In this document: in pieces, positions 45,243 to 59,531 of the stretch
How the letters are laid out: every line of letters begins with the position of its first letter
Position numbering within the stretch: position 1 is the first letter of the stretch
Source: Pachypanchax playfairii
Taxonomy: Eukaryota; Chordata; Actinopteri; Cyprinodontiformes; Aplocheilidae
Direction of reading: 5' to 3'
Assembly (NCBI GenBank): GCA_006937955.1
Contig: SSNP01000107.1
Coordinates: 902,818-966,817, forward strand
Length of the DNA stretch: 64,000 nucleotides
Translations under genes and position numbers: made by a program
Notes under the pieces: generated by a model
The model's input: only the letters and a program-made list of their open reading frames with translations
What the model was told of the DNA's origin: nothing
Database searches by the model: none

Positions 45243-48200
45243 TCTGTGGCTCATCCTTGATTTAAGCAATTTAGAAATCCTAAAAAGTAAAACCAGACTC
45301 AAACAATTATAGATCCCATTCCACCTATCTGGATCATTATCCTTCTGTGCTAATCAGCTGTTGTTGATGAGCACAAAACAGTGTTTATAAGAAAACAAAC
45401 ACATTTATGCTCTTGCATGTGCATCCTGTTTCTATTAAAGCCCCCACCTTGTTACACTTTCATCGTACCATCCTCCCTTTTGAATGCTAACGGAGGAAAA
45501 GTATCCAGGGAGAAGGCCAAGATGACTCCATTACATCCTCCACCTGTCAAGTACACTGATCCGATACGATGTGAAGACCCTTTGACCTTTGGAACCAATC
45601 AAGACCGTTGATCTGAAGAGGTGCTTTTACAAAATAGGTAGGAAAGAGTATAAAGAACATCTATACATTCACATTTAAAACGCTGCAGCTGTCCCTCTAC
45701 TGGTGAATGCACTTTGAAGTCTTTTGACATTAATATTTATGGTATTCAAAATGGCACACAAAAGACGTAGAGTGAGATTCTTTAATGTACTCCAACCTTA
45801 GTCTAGTAAAGATCAGGCACAAGATGAGAAATGGGCCCAGCAGGTTTCTGTCTTTTATCACAGTGCTGGCCGGGATTTACAACCACATCACAAGTAAGTA
45901 CACATTTCCTTCTTCCCCACTTCCTTATCTCTCCACTGCAGCATGCTCAGAAGAATTTCACAAAAAACGCAAAATTTGGAGAAAGTATCACCAAAGCCAC
46001 AATGCTGCATAACACATGCTAACCATGTGATAAAGAAGGAAATTCTTGGTCTAAATTTGATTGATTGCCTGCATTACAGCCTGCAAGTTATTAGTGTTTC
46101 CCACTCCTGTTGTTGCTAAACAAAATTTGAGTTGCTATGTCTGGTTTATATCAGAGAAAAACACTTTGCTGGGGTGTACTGAGTAATGTTTGTGTCTAAA
46201 CATGAGATATGGGAATTCCTATCATTACTCTCATCCACGAGAAACCACAGTCAGAAAGGCGTTTTGATATTAAATCAATAACAAGCACAGTCGATTATGA
46301 GACTCCAGAGGCGAGAGAAATAGTGAATGGCTACACACATGACTTTTCCAGAAGCTATGACCCTCATAATCAGGGTGCTTTTGCAGGAAAATTAACTTAA
46401 ATGACAGAAAATAATTAAGTGACCCTAGAAATGTTGAATATCACCACCTGACAGATTGGGTCTACGTGTGTGACCTGACGACAAGCAGTGTGGAGTGGAG
46501 TGGAGGCGTTACCACCCCGAGATGGAGCGCGAAATAGGAACCAAACAGGTTCTCGAGAACCATCGTGTTCCTCCCAGAGCTGAGAAGAAAAACACAGCAG
46601 TCTGATATATCCATCAACATCATGACAGCTTTACATTAACCTTTGACCTTGTGCGTTTGTGTGTTTATCTTAAAACACAGAATTAACTTGTGTCAGCTGA
46701 GAACGGTGTAATTACACAGCTGCTTTTGTGTTCAGATACAGCACCTGGCTGTGTATCCTGTGCTGTGTTTTTGGCCGTGGTCTGCACGGCTCAGCGCTGA
46801 ACTGTATGTGGCCTCTGAAGTCCTGTTTACATTGCAAAGAGCTTCCAGTAAACAGGACCGGGGGAAGGTAAGCAATGAATAGACACAGTGTAGTTGCAGG
46901 GCATTGTAAAAATTACACACACAATGATCGCTTGACGACAGACCTAACATAGTGTCTGGCATTCGGTTTGGCTGAGTGTGTTATGTAATCGCCTTTTCTC
47001 TTCCTCTTTCTGCTTTTAAGGCAACAAACTCACTTACAAGCTGGCATTCATCACTGCCCCTCCAGATCTGGACCCCACATCATCTCATCCCCTGCGGTGA
47101 ACTTCCAAACATCTACAGCTGCTTTGAACATACCTTTTCCAAAAAGGGAGGAGGAGTAAAATAACAGACAGTACGGTTAAAGAATCAGGAAAAACTTTGA
47201 AAAAAAAGAAGAAAAAAAAATCAGGCCACAGTCACTCAAAATCATTATCATCTAACAACAGGGTCAACAAATTGTATAAAAGAAAGGCTAGTCAAAATGA
47301 TGTTGTAAAAAATGAGGGAAGAGTGAAATAGAATATACTACTTTAGCTTTGAATTAGTTCCGCTTGGCTGAGCTGGTGCTTCTACAACGCATCATCCCGC
47401 TGTGGCAGCCTTGAGTCCACAAATGGCCAGAACCACTGCCAGCCAAGCAGAATTCAGCTACTCTACAGTTTCAGATGTCCCTTTTTCTTTATCAAACAAC
47501 AACAAATACAGTGTTTCAGGCTTGTCTGAAGTATTTTTACAACAGTGTTTTGTTGCAACAACAATTAGCCATAGGCAACAACATTGTGTGCAGATATAAC
47601 TGAGTCTCAGTAAGTACCAAAATAAAAAACCTCCATTGTGATGCCCCGGGTAAATCATGTGTATGATTCAAGAGTCCTTTTGGAACTGAAACAACACGGG
47701 AGGGAATAATCGCAGTTTGCAAATATTAAATACAAGATTCGGACGATGATGACATAAAAAATGAAATAACTTAGATTTTTTATTGTATCCCATGGGAGTG
47801 ACACTGAAAGCTACTAGAAAAAGAATGGTGGCTGTGGCAGACCACAGTTTCTGATACACACACTGAAAGAAATAGTGTTTTCTTTTTCAAACAACCGCTG
47901 GATTCATCTCTACACAGATAGACTTGTGGCTTTAAGCCACTTTCCAGACCAATAAAATTGATCTTGTGCCTTTCAGAACCACCACACAAAACAAAACAAG
48001 TGTTAATAATGACTGAAAGCATAGACAGCACTCACTCCTGCATATCCAGGTATTTGTTGGCATCACTGTCTTATAAAGCTGAGCCCTACAACTGATGATG
48101 CATTTCTCTGTAGACAAATGCCAAACAGATTTTCTAACAACTATATATATATATATATATATATACAGATAGTTTAAAAAGCAACCAATAAGTCATTATT

Positions 48201-48640
48201 ATGATTTATGGACCAATGGGAACACAGTATAATAACATGCCCCCTCCCTTTCATGTCTTTGCAGCCCTTTTTAAAAGTTACAGTGACAGATTACAGACTG
48301 TGACTAGACTTTCTCATTTGTCTCATGTCAGTGAACTGGCACCATGGAAAGAACCAACAGAAGAAAAAAAAAAGCAAACAGATACTTTCTCATAGTTAAT
48401 AAATGTCTGCTAAGGATAAAGTTCCTTCCCTTTAAATAGGTTGAGAGCAAGAAATCCCACCAAACCAAAACATGAAATAAACAACATGAAGCAGAAACAT
48501 TCAGAGAGAGACAGAGAGCGAATGCCAAAAGTCCTGTTTCATTTAAGTGTTAATCTGATTCTTCATGCTTAACTGTGACATCTGATTAAAGCAACTCTGC
48601 AACTATTTCACTCAGTTTTATATGTTAATATATGTTTATA
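45243..48640. other. Intergenic, nothing recognised except small repeats
   Basis: Holds a (TA)n run at 48142-48165 and a 14-bp perfect palindrome GGTTCTCGAGAACC at 46548-46561. No gene was identified. Confidence 0.5.
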
Positions 48641-48643
48641 TAT

Positions 48644-49135
<492 letters not shown>

Positions 49136-49219
49136 CATCAGCCATCCCGTCATTCAAGATACTTTACAAAAGTTGGGTGAAACCAACATCATGTAAAGAA
49201 ACAGTTACTGTATCTTTAA

Positions 49220-49893
49220 AGACCCACTCCGATGAAAATCGGGTCGTTAACATGTTCTTGTGCCATTTTCCTGATGCTGGAGAACTTTTCTTGAAGAGGC
49301 CATTTCACACAAATTTCATGACTTTGTGGTTATTTCTTAAGTATTAACCAGTAATATGAAACATTTTATATCTAAAAACGTCAGGAAACACTTATTAACA
49401 GACCTTTCAATCTCTCTGCGTCAAGATTCGTCTGGTTTCGGGCTGCAACTCATTAATATTCATTATTCGAATATGCTGGACTCAGATTGGCTAACAAACT
49501 AGCCAATGAGAGCAAAGTATACTGTTTCCTGCCCCGCTGCGCATGGCAACAGCAGACGTAGTCTCTTCCTGTTTGATACGTCTTATGCTACAGCTTTCAG
49601 CCAGCAGCATGCTAGGCGTGGTTTCAACTGCGGGAGCTGCCGAATACTAACGAACAAAGGAGTTATGATGAAACAGAAACCTGTGGAGCTAAAATATTCA
49701 ACAGAAGCCTCAGAAAAACAGTTTTTAATGAAAGGCGTCTTTAAGGAAATTAAGCTCAAAATTGCTTTTTGGTTTAATGCGGTTAATACGGTTAAAAAAC
49801 AGGTTTTGTGATTTGGGGTAAAAACGCCATAATCACAATTTAAAGGCTACAAAGATGATTTAAAATAGCTCAAAAGATGATCGGAGTGGATCA
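49220..49893 (-). mobile_element. TTAA-flanked MITE, AGACCCACTCCGAT family, interrupted copy
   Basis: AGACCCACTCCGATGA at the left, ATCGGAGTGGATCA at the right, TTAA at 49216-49219 and 49894-49897. It is the inverted relative of 19691-20077 and is split by MITE copy E. Confidence 0.8.
49295..49740 (-). mobile_element. TTAA-flanked miniature transposon, copy E
   Basis: Starts AGAGGCCATTTCACACAAAT and ends AGGCGTCT, with TTGA (49291-49294) and TTAA (49741-49744). It sits in the 49220-49893 element, whose uninterrupted relative reads TTCTTAAGAAAATTAAG at the site. At 446 bp it is internally shorter than copies A-D. Confidence 0.87.
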
Positions 49894-49899
49894 TTAACC

Positions 49900-52205
49900 T
49901 TTGCCACAGTACAGGAGTGTGCTGGTAAGGTTAAGTCATGGATACATCAGAAATGCCTATGTGATGCAAACACACACACACACGTAAGTCACGTTAAAGA
50001 TGAGCGTCTGTCACAGCTCTGCTTCATTTGAGTAGTTAATTACAATTATCTTCTATCAAGAACAAGTCAGTGTTCTTTTACACTTTGAGAATAACTGATG
50101 GATATTTGCTCCTTGGCCTCACCTCGGTTTGCAGAATTTTGTGGCTTCTTCTCTACACTCTAAGAGGCTAATGTGGCACAGCTGTATATTGTTGCTGTAC
50201 CTTCAAGGCAAACTGGATCATACAAACAAAACACCAAGTCAATAAACTGGGAACGATTTCCAGAGCATTATTCATTCAACTTGGATGTTTTTGGAGAAAA
50301 TCCACTTGTTCACTGTGAGAACTTGCACAGTCCACACGGAACAGCTTGTACAGCCAAGGTTCAAAAGCAGAGACCTTCTAGCTGTGAGACGACACACTAG
50401 GAACTGTTTACATGACAATATAAACACTGAGAAGTGAAGTTATTATTACTGTTCATGTTGTTACAACACAATGTGCTGCTGGGAAATCCTTCAACAGCAC
50501 TAACGTACATTAGACTTCACTTGCAACCGATTTTCATGGTAGCGTCTTACGCAACTGTGTGAACTGTCTGGATTACATCTGTAAACCAGTGATGGTGATA
50601 TGTAACTGTATGTCTGTCAGTTGTATGTGCAGGATGGAGCTTAGCCTACAAAATGGTGTCAATAGGTCATATTCCACAGTAAGGTTTAAACTGGCTTAAG
50701 CTGGATATCATGTTTTCATGAAACACAGCAATGTATGATGCATTATTACAATTCCCGGCAACGTCAGACTAGCAGGTAATATATATATTGCCTATATCTA
50801 TATTTACCCTAAAAGATCCAGCATGCATTACTCTGTATCAAGAGCAACATAATGTCTATGTTTCCTTGTTTTAGGGATTTTCAAAGAATTATTTGACGGG
50901 CCTGTTTGTTTTCATACAATCCCAAAAAGAAGTCGTGTTGGCTGTGGGACTTCATTTGTTCTGGTCCTGTCTCAGGATTATCTTTATTATCACAAACATG
51001 GTTTCTCAAATGGAAATGGAAGGTTATTTCAATTTTTTATCTGCAAATCATAAACAATTCTGAGTAACTCACACCTTCACCACAACATGTACCTCCCCAA
51101 AAAGAAAAAAACAAAAAGAAACACCTTATCCAAATGACTTCATCTGTGCTTGCCCTAACAGCGATAAGTAGGCTTAAATCCTTTCATAAATCCGTGCAGC
51201 CATCAAAACAAAGGCTAACAGAATGACAAAGAGAAAAACTGTCTGTCAGAACGGGAGCAGACAGCATGTGATCCTGTCTGCTGGTTGGTTGGTTTTAAAG
51301 CAACAGGATTTGGTTAGGGAAGTCTGTAGGACTGTTAGATCGCCAGACATCAGAGTCATCTGGCACACACCTGACAAGGTTTACTTGATCCTCGTCACAT
51401 GCACAGGATGCGGGATCTATTAGAAATTAGCCTGCGACATGGTTTGGCGTGCTTCTCTGGTATAATAATGACAAGTGCATTACTTCTAAAAAAAAAACAA
51501 AAAACAAACAAGTCTGAACCCTAGACCTCGAACAGATTTCCTCATTTTACAGTTCTCCAAATCTTGACTACTCAGCAGTACGGTAGAAACATATCGTGAG
51601 AACACTGACAAGCAAGAGGGAAACTCACATGATCAGACTGCACATGCCTTTCAGTTTAAAGTTGTGCAACAAAAAGACTGAAATTAGTCACGAGCTCAAG
51701 TAATTTGCGTGCGCCAGAAACATATTTAACAATAATCTATCAGCTCTCCAACTGGATATATCCTGCAGGCATATCCCAGGAAGCCGTTAGTCCTCCAAAC
51801 CTGACAGGTGTCTTATTATTCAGCAGAGCACATGTATCCAAAGATATATCTCTCTGGCTCAGTTGCACAATATCTGGTTAGTAATGCAGAAAGAGAAAAA
51901 CATACACTATCGGTCAAATGTTTAAAAAAAAAAAAAATTCCCCGTTTTTATTGCAATTCAAGTCGTTCAAGTCCAACGAAGAGCTTGAAACAGTATAAAG
52001 TTGAGTAGTGAACTGTCAGGGGTTAAAAAAGGTAAGGTTACCCCAAACTAAACAATAATCTACATTTCAGAACAAAATCAGCTAACGTTTAACAGTTTGT
52101 ATATATTATTACTAAAGACAGTGTTTACTTCTACAACGATATTAATCATCAATTTTATTGCTTTCTTAATTTACACTAGCTCCAGATTTTTTACTCACTG
52201 CAAGC
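49900..52205. other. Intergenic, nothing recognised
   Basis: A/T-rich unique-looking sequence with short A-runs (51489 and 51930 areas). No gene or bounded element. Confidence 0.5.
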
Positions 52206-52211
52206 AAATAT

Positions 52212-55200
52212 CTTTAACGTGATGGTGTACCTGTCTCCCTCCCTGTCTGCTTTAACATGCTGATGTACCTGTCTCCCTCCCTGCCTGTCTGCTTTAACAT
52301 GCTGATGTACCTGTCTCCCTCCCTGTCTGTCTGCTTTAACATGCTGGTGTACCTGTCTCCCTCCCTGCCTGTCTGCTTTAACATGCTGATGTACCTGTCT
52401 CCCTGCCTGTCTGCTTTAACATGCTGGTGTACCTGTCTCCCTCCCTGCCTGTCTGCTTTAACATGCTGATGTACCTGTCTCCCTCCCTGCCTGTCTGCTT
52501 TAACATGCTGGTGTACCTGTCTCCCTCCCTGCCTGTCTGCTTTAACATGCTGATGTACCTGTCTCCCTCCCTGTCTGCTTTAACATGCTGATGTACCTGT
52601 CTCCCTCCCTGCCTGTCTGCTTTAACATGCTGATGTACCTGTCTCCCTCCCTGTCTGCTTTAACATGCTGATGTACCTGTCTCCCTCCCTGCCTGTCTGC
52701 TTTAACATGCTGATGTACCTGTCTCCCTCCCTGCCTGTCTGCTTTAACATGCTGATGTACCTGTCTCCCTCCCTGTCTGTCTGCTTTAACATGCTGATGT
52801 ACCTGTCTCCCTCCCTGTCTGCTTTAACATGCTGATGTACCTGTCTCCCTCCCTGCCTGTCTGCTTTAACATGCTGATGTACCTGTCTCCCTCCCTGCCT
52901 GTCTGCTTTAACATGCTGATGTACCTGTCTCCCTCCCTGTCTGTCTGCTTTAACATGCTGATGTACCTGTCTCCCTCCCTGTCTGCTTTAACATGCTGAT
53001 GTACCTGTCTCCCTCCCTGCCTGTCTGCTTTAACATGCTGATGTACCTGTCTCCCTCCCTGCCTGTCTGCTTTAACGTGCTGATGTACCTGTCTCCCTCC
53101 CTGTCTGTCTGCTTTAACATGCTGATGTACCTGTCTCCCTCCCTGTCTGCTTTAACATGCTGATGTACCTGTCTCCCTCCCTGCCTGTCTGCTTTAACAT
53201 GCTGATGTACCTGTCTCCCTCCCTGCCTGTCTGCTTTAACGTGCTGATGTACCTGTCTCCCTCCCTGTCTGTCTGCTTTAACATGCTGATGTACCTGTCT
53301 CCCTCCCTGTCTGCTTTAACATGCTGATGTACCTGTCTCCCTCCCTGCCTGTCTGCTTTAACATGCTGATGTACCTGTCTCCCTCCCTGCCTGTCTGCTT
53401 TAACGTGCTGATGTACCTGTCTCCCTCCCTGTCTGTCTGCTTTAACATGCTGATGTACCTGTCTCCCTCCCTGTCTGCTTTAACATGCTGATGTACCTGT
53501 CTCCCTCCCTGCCTGTCTGCTTTAACATGCTGATGTACCTGTCTCCCTCCCTGCCTGTCTGCTTTAACGTGCTGATGTACCTGTCTCCCTCCCTGTCTGT
53601 CTGCTTTAACATGCTGATGTACCTGTCTCCCTCCCTGTCTGCTTTAACATGCTGATGTACCTGTCTCCCTCCCTGCCTGTCTGCTTTAACATGCTGATGT
53701 ACCTGTCTCCCTCCCTGCCTGTCTGCTTTAACATGCTGATGTACCTGTCTCCCTCCCTGTCTGTCTGCTTTAACATGCTGATGTACCTGTCTCCCTCCCT
53801 GTCTGCTTTAACATGCTGATGTACCTGTCTCCCTCCCTGCCTGTCTGCTTTAACATGCTGATGTACCTGTCTCCCTCCCTGCCTGCTTTAACATGCTGAT
53901 GTACCTGTCTCCCTCCCTGCCTGTCTGCTTTAACATGCTGATGTACCTGTCTCCCTCCCTGCCTGTCTGCTTTAACATGCTGGTGTACCTGTCTCCCTCC
54001 CTGTCTGCTTTAACATGCTGATGTACCTGTCTCCCTGCCTGTCTGCTTTAACATGCTGGTGTACCTGTCTCCCTCCCTGTCTGCTTTAACATGCTGGTGT
54101 ACCTGTCTCCCTCCCTGTCTGCTTTAACATGCTGATGTACCTGTCTCCCTCCCTGCCTGTCTGCTTTAACATGCTGATGTACCTGTCTCCCTCCCTGCCT
54201 GTCTGCTTTAACATGCTGGTGTACCTGTCTCCCTCCCTGTCTGCTTTAACATGCTGATGTACCTGTCTCCCTCCCTGTCTGCTTTAACATGCTGATGTAC
54301 CTGTCTCCCTCCCTGCCTGTCTGCTTTAACATGCTGATGTACCTGTCTCCCTCCCTGTCTGTCTGCTTTAACATGCTGATGTACCTGTCTCCCTCCCTGT
54401 CTGCTTTAACATGCTGGTGTACCTGTCTCCCTCCCTGTCTGCTTTAACATGCTGATGTACCTGTCTCCCTCCCTCCCTGTCTGCTTTAACATGCTGATGT
54501 ACCTGTCTCCCTCCCTGTCTGTCTGCTTTAACATGCTGGTGTACCTGTCTCCCTCCCTGCCTGTCTGCTTTAACATGCTGATGTACCTGTCTCCCTCCCT
54601 GTCTGCTTTAACATGCTGATGTACCTGTCTCCCTCCCTGTCTGCTTTAACATGCTGATGTACCTGTCTCCCTCCCTCCCTGTCTGCTTTAACATGCTGAT
54701 GTACCTGTCTCCCTCCCTGCCTGTCTGCTTTAACATGCTGATGTACCTGTCTCCCTCCCTGTCTGCTTTAACATGCTGATGTACCTGTCTCCCTCCCTGC
54801 CTGTCTGCTTTAACATGCTGATGTACCTGTCTCCCTCCCTGTCTGTCTGCTTTAACATGCTGATGTACCTGTCTCCCTCCCTGTCTGTCTGCTTTAACAT
54901 GCTGATGTACCTGTCTCCCTCCCTGTCTGCTTTAACATGCTGATGTACCTGTCTCCCTCCCTGCCTGTCTGCTTTAACATGCTGATGTACCTGTCTCCCT
55001 CCCTGTCTGCTTTAACATGCTGATGTACCTGTCTCCCTCCCTGCCTGTCTGCTTTAACATGCTGATGTACCTGTCTCCCTCCCTGTCTGTTTTAACATGC
55101 TGGTGTACCTGTCTCTCTCCCTGTCTGCTTTAACATGCTGATGTACCTGTCTCCCTCCCTGTCTGCTTTAACATGCTGATGTACCTGTCTCTCTCCCTCC

Positions 55201-58200
55201 CTGTCTGCTTTATCATGCTGATGTACCTGTCTCCCTCCCTGCCTGTCTGCTTTAACATGCTGGTGTACCTGTCTCCCTCCCTGTCTGTCTGCTTTAACAT
55301 GCTGATGTACCTGTCTCCCTCCCTGTCTGCTTTAACATGCTGGTGTACCTGTCTCCCTCCCTCCCTGTCTGCTTTAACATGCTGATGTACCTGTCTCCCT
55401 CCCTGTCTGCTTTAACATGCTGATGTACCTGTCTCCCTCCCTGCCTGTCTGCTTTAACATGCTGATGTACCTGTCTCCCTCCCTGTCTGTCTGCTTTAAC
55501 ATGCTGATGTACCTGTCTCCCTGCCTGTCTGCTTTAACATGCTTCTGTACCTGTCTCCCTCCCTGTCTGCTTTAACATGCTGATGTACCTGTCTCCCTCC
55601 CTGCCTGTCTGCTTTAACATGCTGATGTACCTGTCTCCCTCCCTGCCTGTCTGCTTTAACATGCTGATGTACCTGTCTCCCTCCCTGTCTGTCTGCTTTA
55701 ACATGCTGGTGTGCCTGTCTCCCTCCCTGTCTGCTTTAACATGCTGATGTACCTGTCTCCCTCCCTGCCTGTCTGCTTTAACATGCTGATGTGCCTGTCT
55801 CCCTCCCTGTCTGCTTTAACATGCTGATGTACCTGTCTCCCTGCCTGTCTGCTTTAACATGCTTGTGTACCTGTCTCCCTCCCTGTCTGCTTTAACATGC
55901 TGATGTACCTGTCTCCCTCCCTGTCTGCTTTAACATGCTGATGTACCTGTCTCCCTCCCTCCCTGTCTGCTTTAACATGCTGATGTACCTGTCTCCCTCC
56001 CTGCCTGTCTGCTTTAACATGCTGATGTATCTGTCTCCCTCCCTGTCTGTCTGCTTTAACATGCTTATGTATCTGTCTCCCTGCCTGTCTGCTTTAACAT
56101 GCTTCTGTACCTGTCTCCCTCCCTGTCTGCTTTAACATGCTGATGTACCTCTCTCCCTGCCTGTCTGCTTTAACATGCTGGTGTATCTGTCTCCCTCCCT
56201 GTCTGCTTTAACATGCTGATGTACCTGTCTCCCTCCCTGTCTGCTTTAACATGCTGATGTACCTGTCTCCCTCCCTGCCTGTCTGCTTTAACTTGCTGAT
56301 GTACCTGTCTCCCTCCCTGCCTGTCTGCTTTAACATGCTGATGTACCTGTCTCCCTCCCTGCCTGTCTGCTTTAACGTGCTGATGTACCTGTCTCCCTCC
56401 CTGTCTGACTTTAACATGCTGATGTACCTGTCTCCCTCCCTGTCTGCTTTAACATGCTGATGTACCTGTCTCCCTCCCTGTCTGCTTTAACATGCTGATG
56501 TACCTGTCTCCCTCCCTGCCTGTCTGCTTTAACATGCTGATGTACCTGTCTCCCTCCCTGTCTGCTTTAACATGCTGATGTACCTGTCTCCCTCCCTGTC
56601 TGCTTTAACATGCTGATGTACCTGTCTCCCTCCCTCCCTGTCTGCTTTAACATGCTGATGTACCTGTCTCCCTCCCTCCCTGTCTGCTTTAACATGCTGA
56701 TGTACCTGTCTCCCTGCCTGTCTGCTTTAACATGCTTCTGTACCTGTCTCCCTCCCTGTCTGCTTTAACATTCTGATGTACCTGTCTCCCTCCCTGCCTG
56801 TCTGCTTTAACGTGCTGATGTACCTGTCTCCCTCCCTGTCTGTCTGCTTTAACATGCTGTTGTACCTGTCTCCCTCCCTGTCTGTCTGCTTTAACATGCT
56901 GGTGTACCTGTCTCCCTCCCTGCCTGTCTGCTTTAACATGCTGATGTACCTGTCTCCCTCCCTGTCTGCTTTAACATGCTGATGTACCTGTCTCCCTCCC
57001 TGTCTGCTTTAACATGCTGATGTACCTGTCTCCCTCCCTGTCTGCTTTAACATGCTGATGTACCTGTCTCCCTCCCTGCCTGTCTGCTTTAACATGCTGA
57101 TGTACCTGTCTCCCTCCCTGTCTGTCTGCTTTAACATGCTGATGTACCTGTCTCCCTCCCTGTCTGCTTTAACATGCTGATGTACCTGTCTCCCTCCCTG
57201 CCTGTCTGCTTTAACATGCTGATGTACCTGTCTCCCTCCCTGTCTGCTTTAACATGCTGATGTACCTGTCTCCCTCCCTGCCTGTCTGCTTTAACATGCT
57301 GATGTACCTGTCTCCCTCCCTGCCTGTCTGCTTTAACATGCTGGTGTACCTGTCTCCCTACCTGTCTGCTTTAACATGCTGATGTACCTGTCTCCCTCCC
57401 TGTCTGCTTTAACATGCTGATGTACCTGTCTGCCTCCCTGCCTGTCTGCTTTAACATGCTGATGTACCTGTCTCCCTCCCTGTCTGTCTGCTTTAACATG
57501 CTGATGTACCTGTCTCCCTCCCTGTCTGCTTTAACATGCTGATGTACCTGTCTCCCTCCCTGCCTGTCTGCTTTAACATGCTGATGTACCTGTCTCCCTC
57601 CCTGTCTGTCTGCTTTAACATGCTGGTGTACCTGTCTCCCTCCCTGCCTGTCTGCTTTAACATGCTGATGTACCTGTCTCCCTCCCTGTCTGCTTTAATA
57701 TGCTGATGTACCTGTCTCCCTCCCTGCCTGTCTGCTTTAACATGCTGATGTACCTGTCTCCCTCCCTGCCTGTCTGCTTTAACATGCTGATGTACCTGTC
57801 TCCCTCCCTGTCTGCTTTAACGTGCTGATGTACCTGTCTCCCTCCCTGCCTGTCTGCTTTAACATGCTGATGTACCTGTCTCCCTCCCTGTCTGTCTGCT
57901 TTAACATGCTGGTGTTCCTGTCTCCCTCCCTGCCTGTCTGCTTTAACGTGCTGATGTACCTGTCTCCCTCCCTGTCTGCTTTAACGTGCTGATGTACCTG
58001 TCTTCCTCCCTGCCTGTCTGCTTTAACATGCTGGTGTACCTGTCTCCCTCCCTGTCTGTCTGCTTTAACATGCTGGTGTACCTGTCTCCCTCCCTGCCTG
58101 TCTGCTTTAACATGTTGATGTACCTGTCTCCCTCCCTGTCTGCTTTAACATGCTGATGTACCTGTCTCCCTCCCTGCCTGTCTGCTTTAACATGCTGATG

Positions 58201-59137
58201 TACCTGTCTCCCTCCCTGTCTGTCTGCTTTAACATGCTGGTGTACCTGTCTCCCTCCCTGCCTGTCTGCTTTAACATGCTGATGTACCTGTCTCCCTCCC
58301 TGTCTGCTTTAACATGCTGATGTACCTGTCTCCCTCCCTGCCTGTCTGCTTTAACATGCTGATGTACCTGTCTCCCTCCCTGTCTGTCTGCTTTAACATG
58401 CTTCTGTACCTGTCTCCCTCCCTGCCTGTCTGCTTTAACATGCTGATGTACCTGTCTCCCTCCCTGTCTGCTTTAACATGCTGATGTACCTGTCTCCCTC
58501 CCTCCCTCTCTGCTTTAACATGCTGATGACGTGCCTCCCTCCCTCCCTGTCTGCTTTAACATGCTGATGTACCTGTCTCCCTCCCTGCCTGTCTGCTTTA
58601 ACATGCTGATGTACCTGTCTCCCTCCCTGTCTGCTTTAACATGCTGATGTACCTGTCTCCCTCCCTGCCTGTCTGCTTTAACATGCTGATGTACCTGTCT
58701 CCCTCCCTGTCTGTCTGCTTTAACATGCTGGTGTACCTGTCTCCCTCCCTGCCTGTCTGCTTTAACATGCTGATGTACCTGTCTCCCTCCCTGTCTGCTT
58801 TAACGTGCTGATGTACCTGTCTCCCTCCCTGCCTGTCTGCTTTAACATGCTGATGTACCTGTCTCCCTCCCTGTCTGTCTGCTTTAACATGCTGATGTAC
58901 CTGTCTCCCTGCCTGTCTGCTTTAACATGCTTCTGTACCTGTCTCCCTCCCTGTCTGCTTTAACATGCTGATGTACCTGTCTCCCTCCCTGCCTGTCTGC
59001 TTCAACATGCAGATGTACCTGTCTCCCTCCCTGCCTGTCTGCTTTAACATGCTGATGTACCTGTCTCCCTCCCTGCCTGTCTGCTTTAACATGATGATGT
59101 ACCTGTCTCCCTCCCTCCCTGTCTGCTTTAACATGAA
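52212..59137 (+). repeat. 6.9 kb minisatellite of 42- and 38-bp units
   Basis: Consensus CTGATGTACCTGTCTCCCTC, then CCTGCCTGTCTGCTTTAACATG (42 bp), with a 38-bp form lacking one 4-bp step of the CCTG/TCTG run. There are roughly 170 units. The 38-bp units break any frame, so the MLMYLSPSLPVCFN reading is not a protein. A 164-bp higher-order unit (42+38+42+42) is seen at 52771-53920 and again around 58050-58540. The plus strand is strongly pyrimidine-rich. Confidence 0.97.
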
Positions 59138-59531
59138 TGTTGGAGATTTTAAGGTTTTACGATGTTGGTAAAAGGTCACAGGTCATGTTGCAGGAGTCAG
59201 TGATCTAGATTTGCCCTGACTTGTAAAAACACTTCTGTCTTTATCTTAGACACCAATTGGTTTACGACTAGTTCCTGTTGTTCATCCACGTGTGTTTGTT
59301 TACTACACTCTGACTTTATTATCTGACCCACACTTGTTTCCCTCCCTTGCTCCATCCAGATGGGAGGTGTCTTTGTGAATAAAAAGGCAATGCAGAGGTG
59401 AACACATCAGAATCTTCTCAACACCTTGGTTGGGGGGTTCTCCTTTGCAAAGCTCATTAAACCATACTCTGTGTCTGACTGATGGTCTTTTTGATAGTTA
59501 TTTAACTTAGGGGTATTAAAATATCCTGACA
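59138..59531 (+). mobile_element. Probable solo LTR inside the minisatellite
   Basis: The 394-bp insert begins TGTTGGAG and ends TCCTGACA (TG..CA, with inverted TGT/ACA tips). ATGAA precedes it (59133-59137) and ATGAT follows (59532-59536), a 5-bp duplication with one change. A TATA-like GAATAAAAAGG and a later ATTAAA poly(A)-type signal followed by TGTGTCTGACTGATGG lie in LTR order. No internal region remains, as after LTR-LTR recombination. The class (gypsy or endogenous retrovirus) is not determined. Confidence 0.62.
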
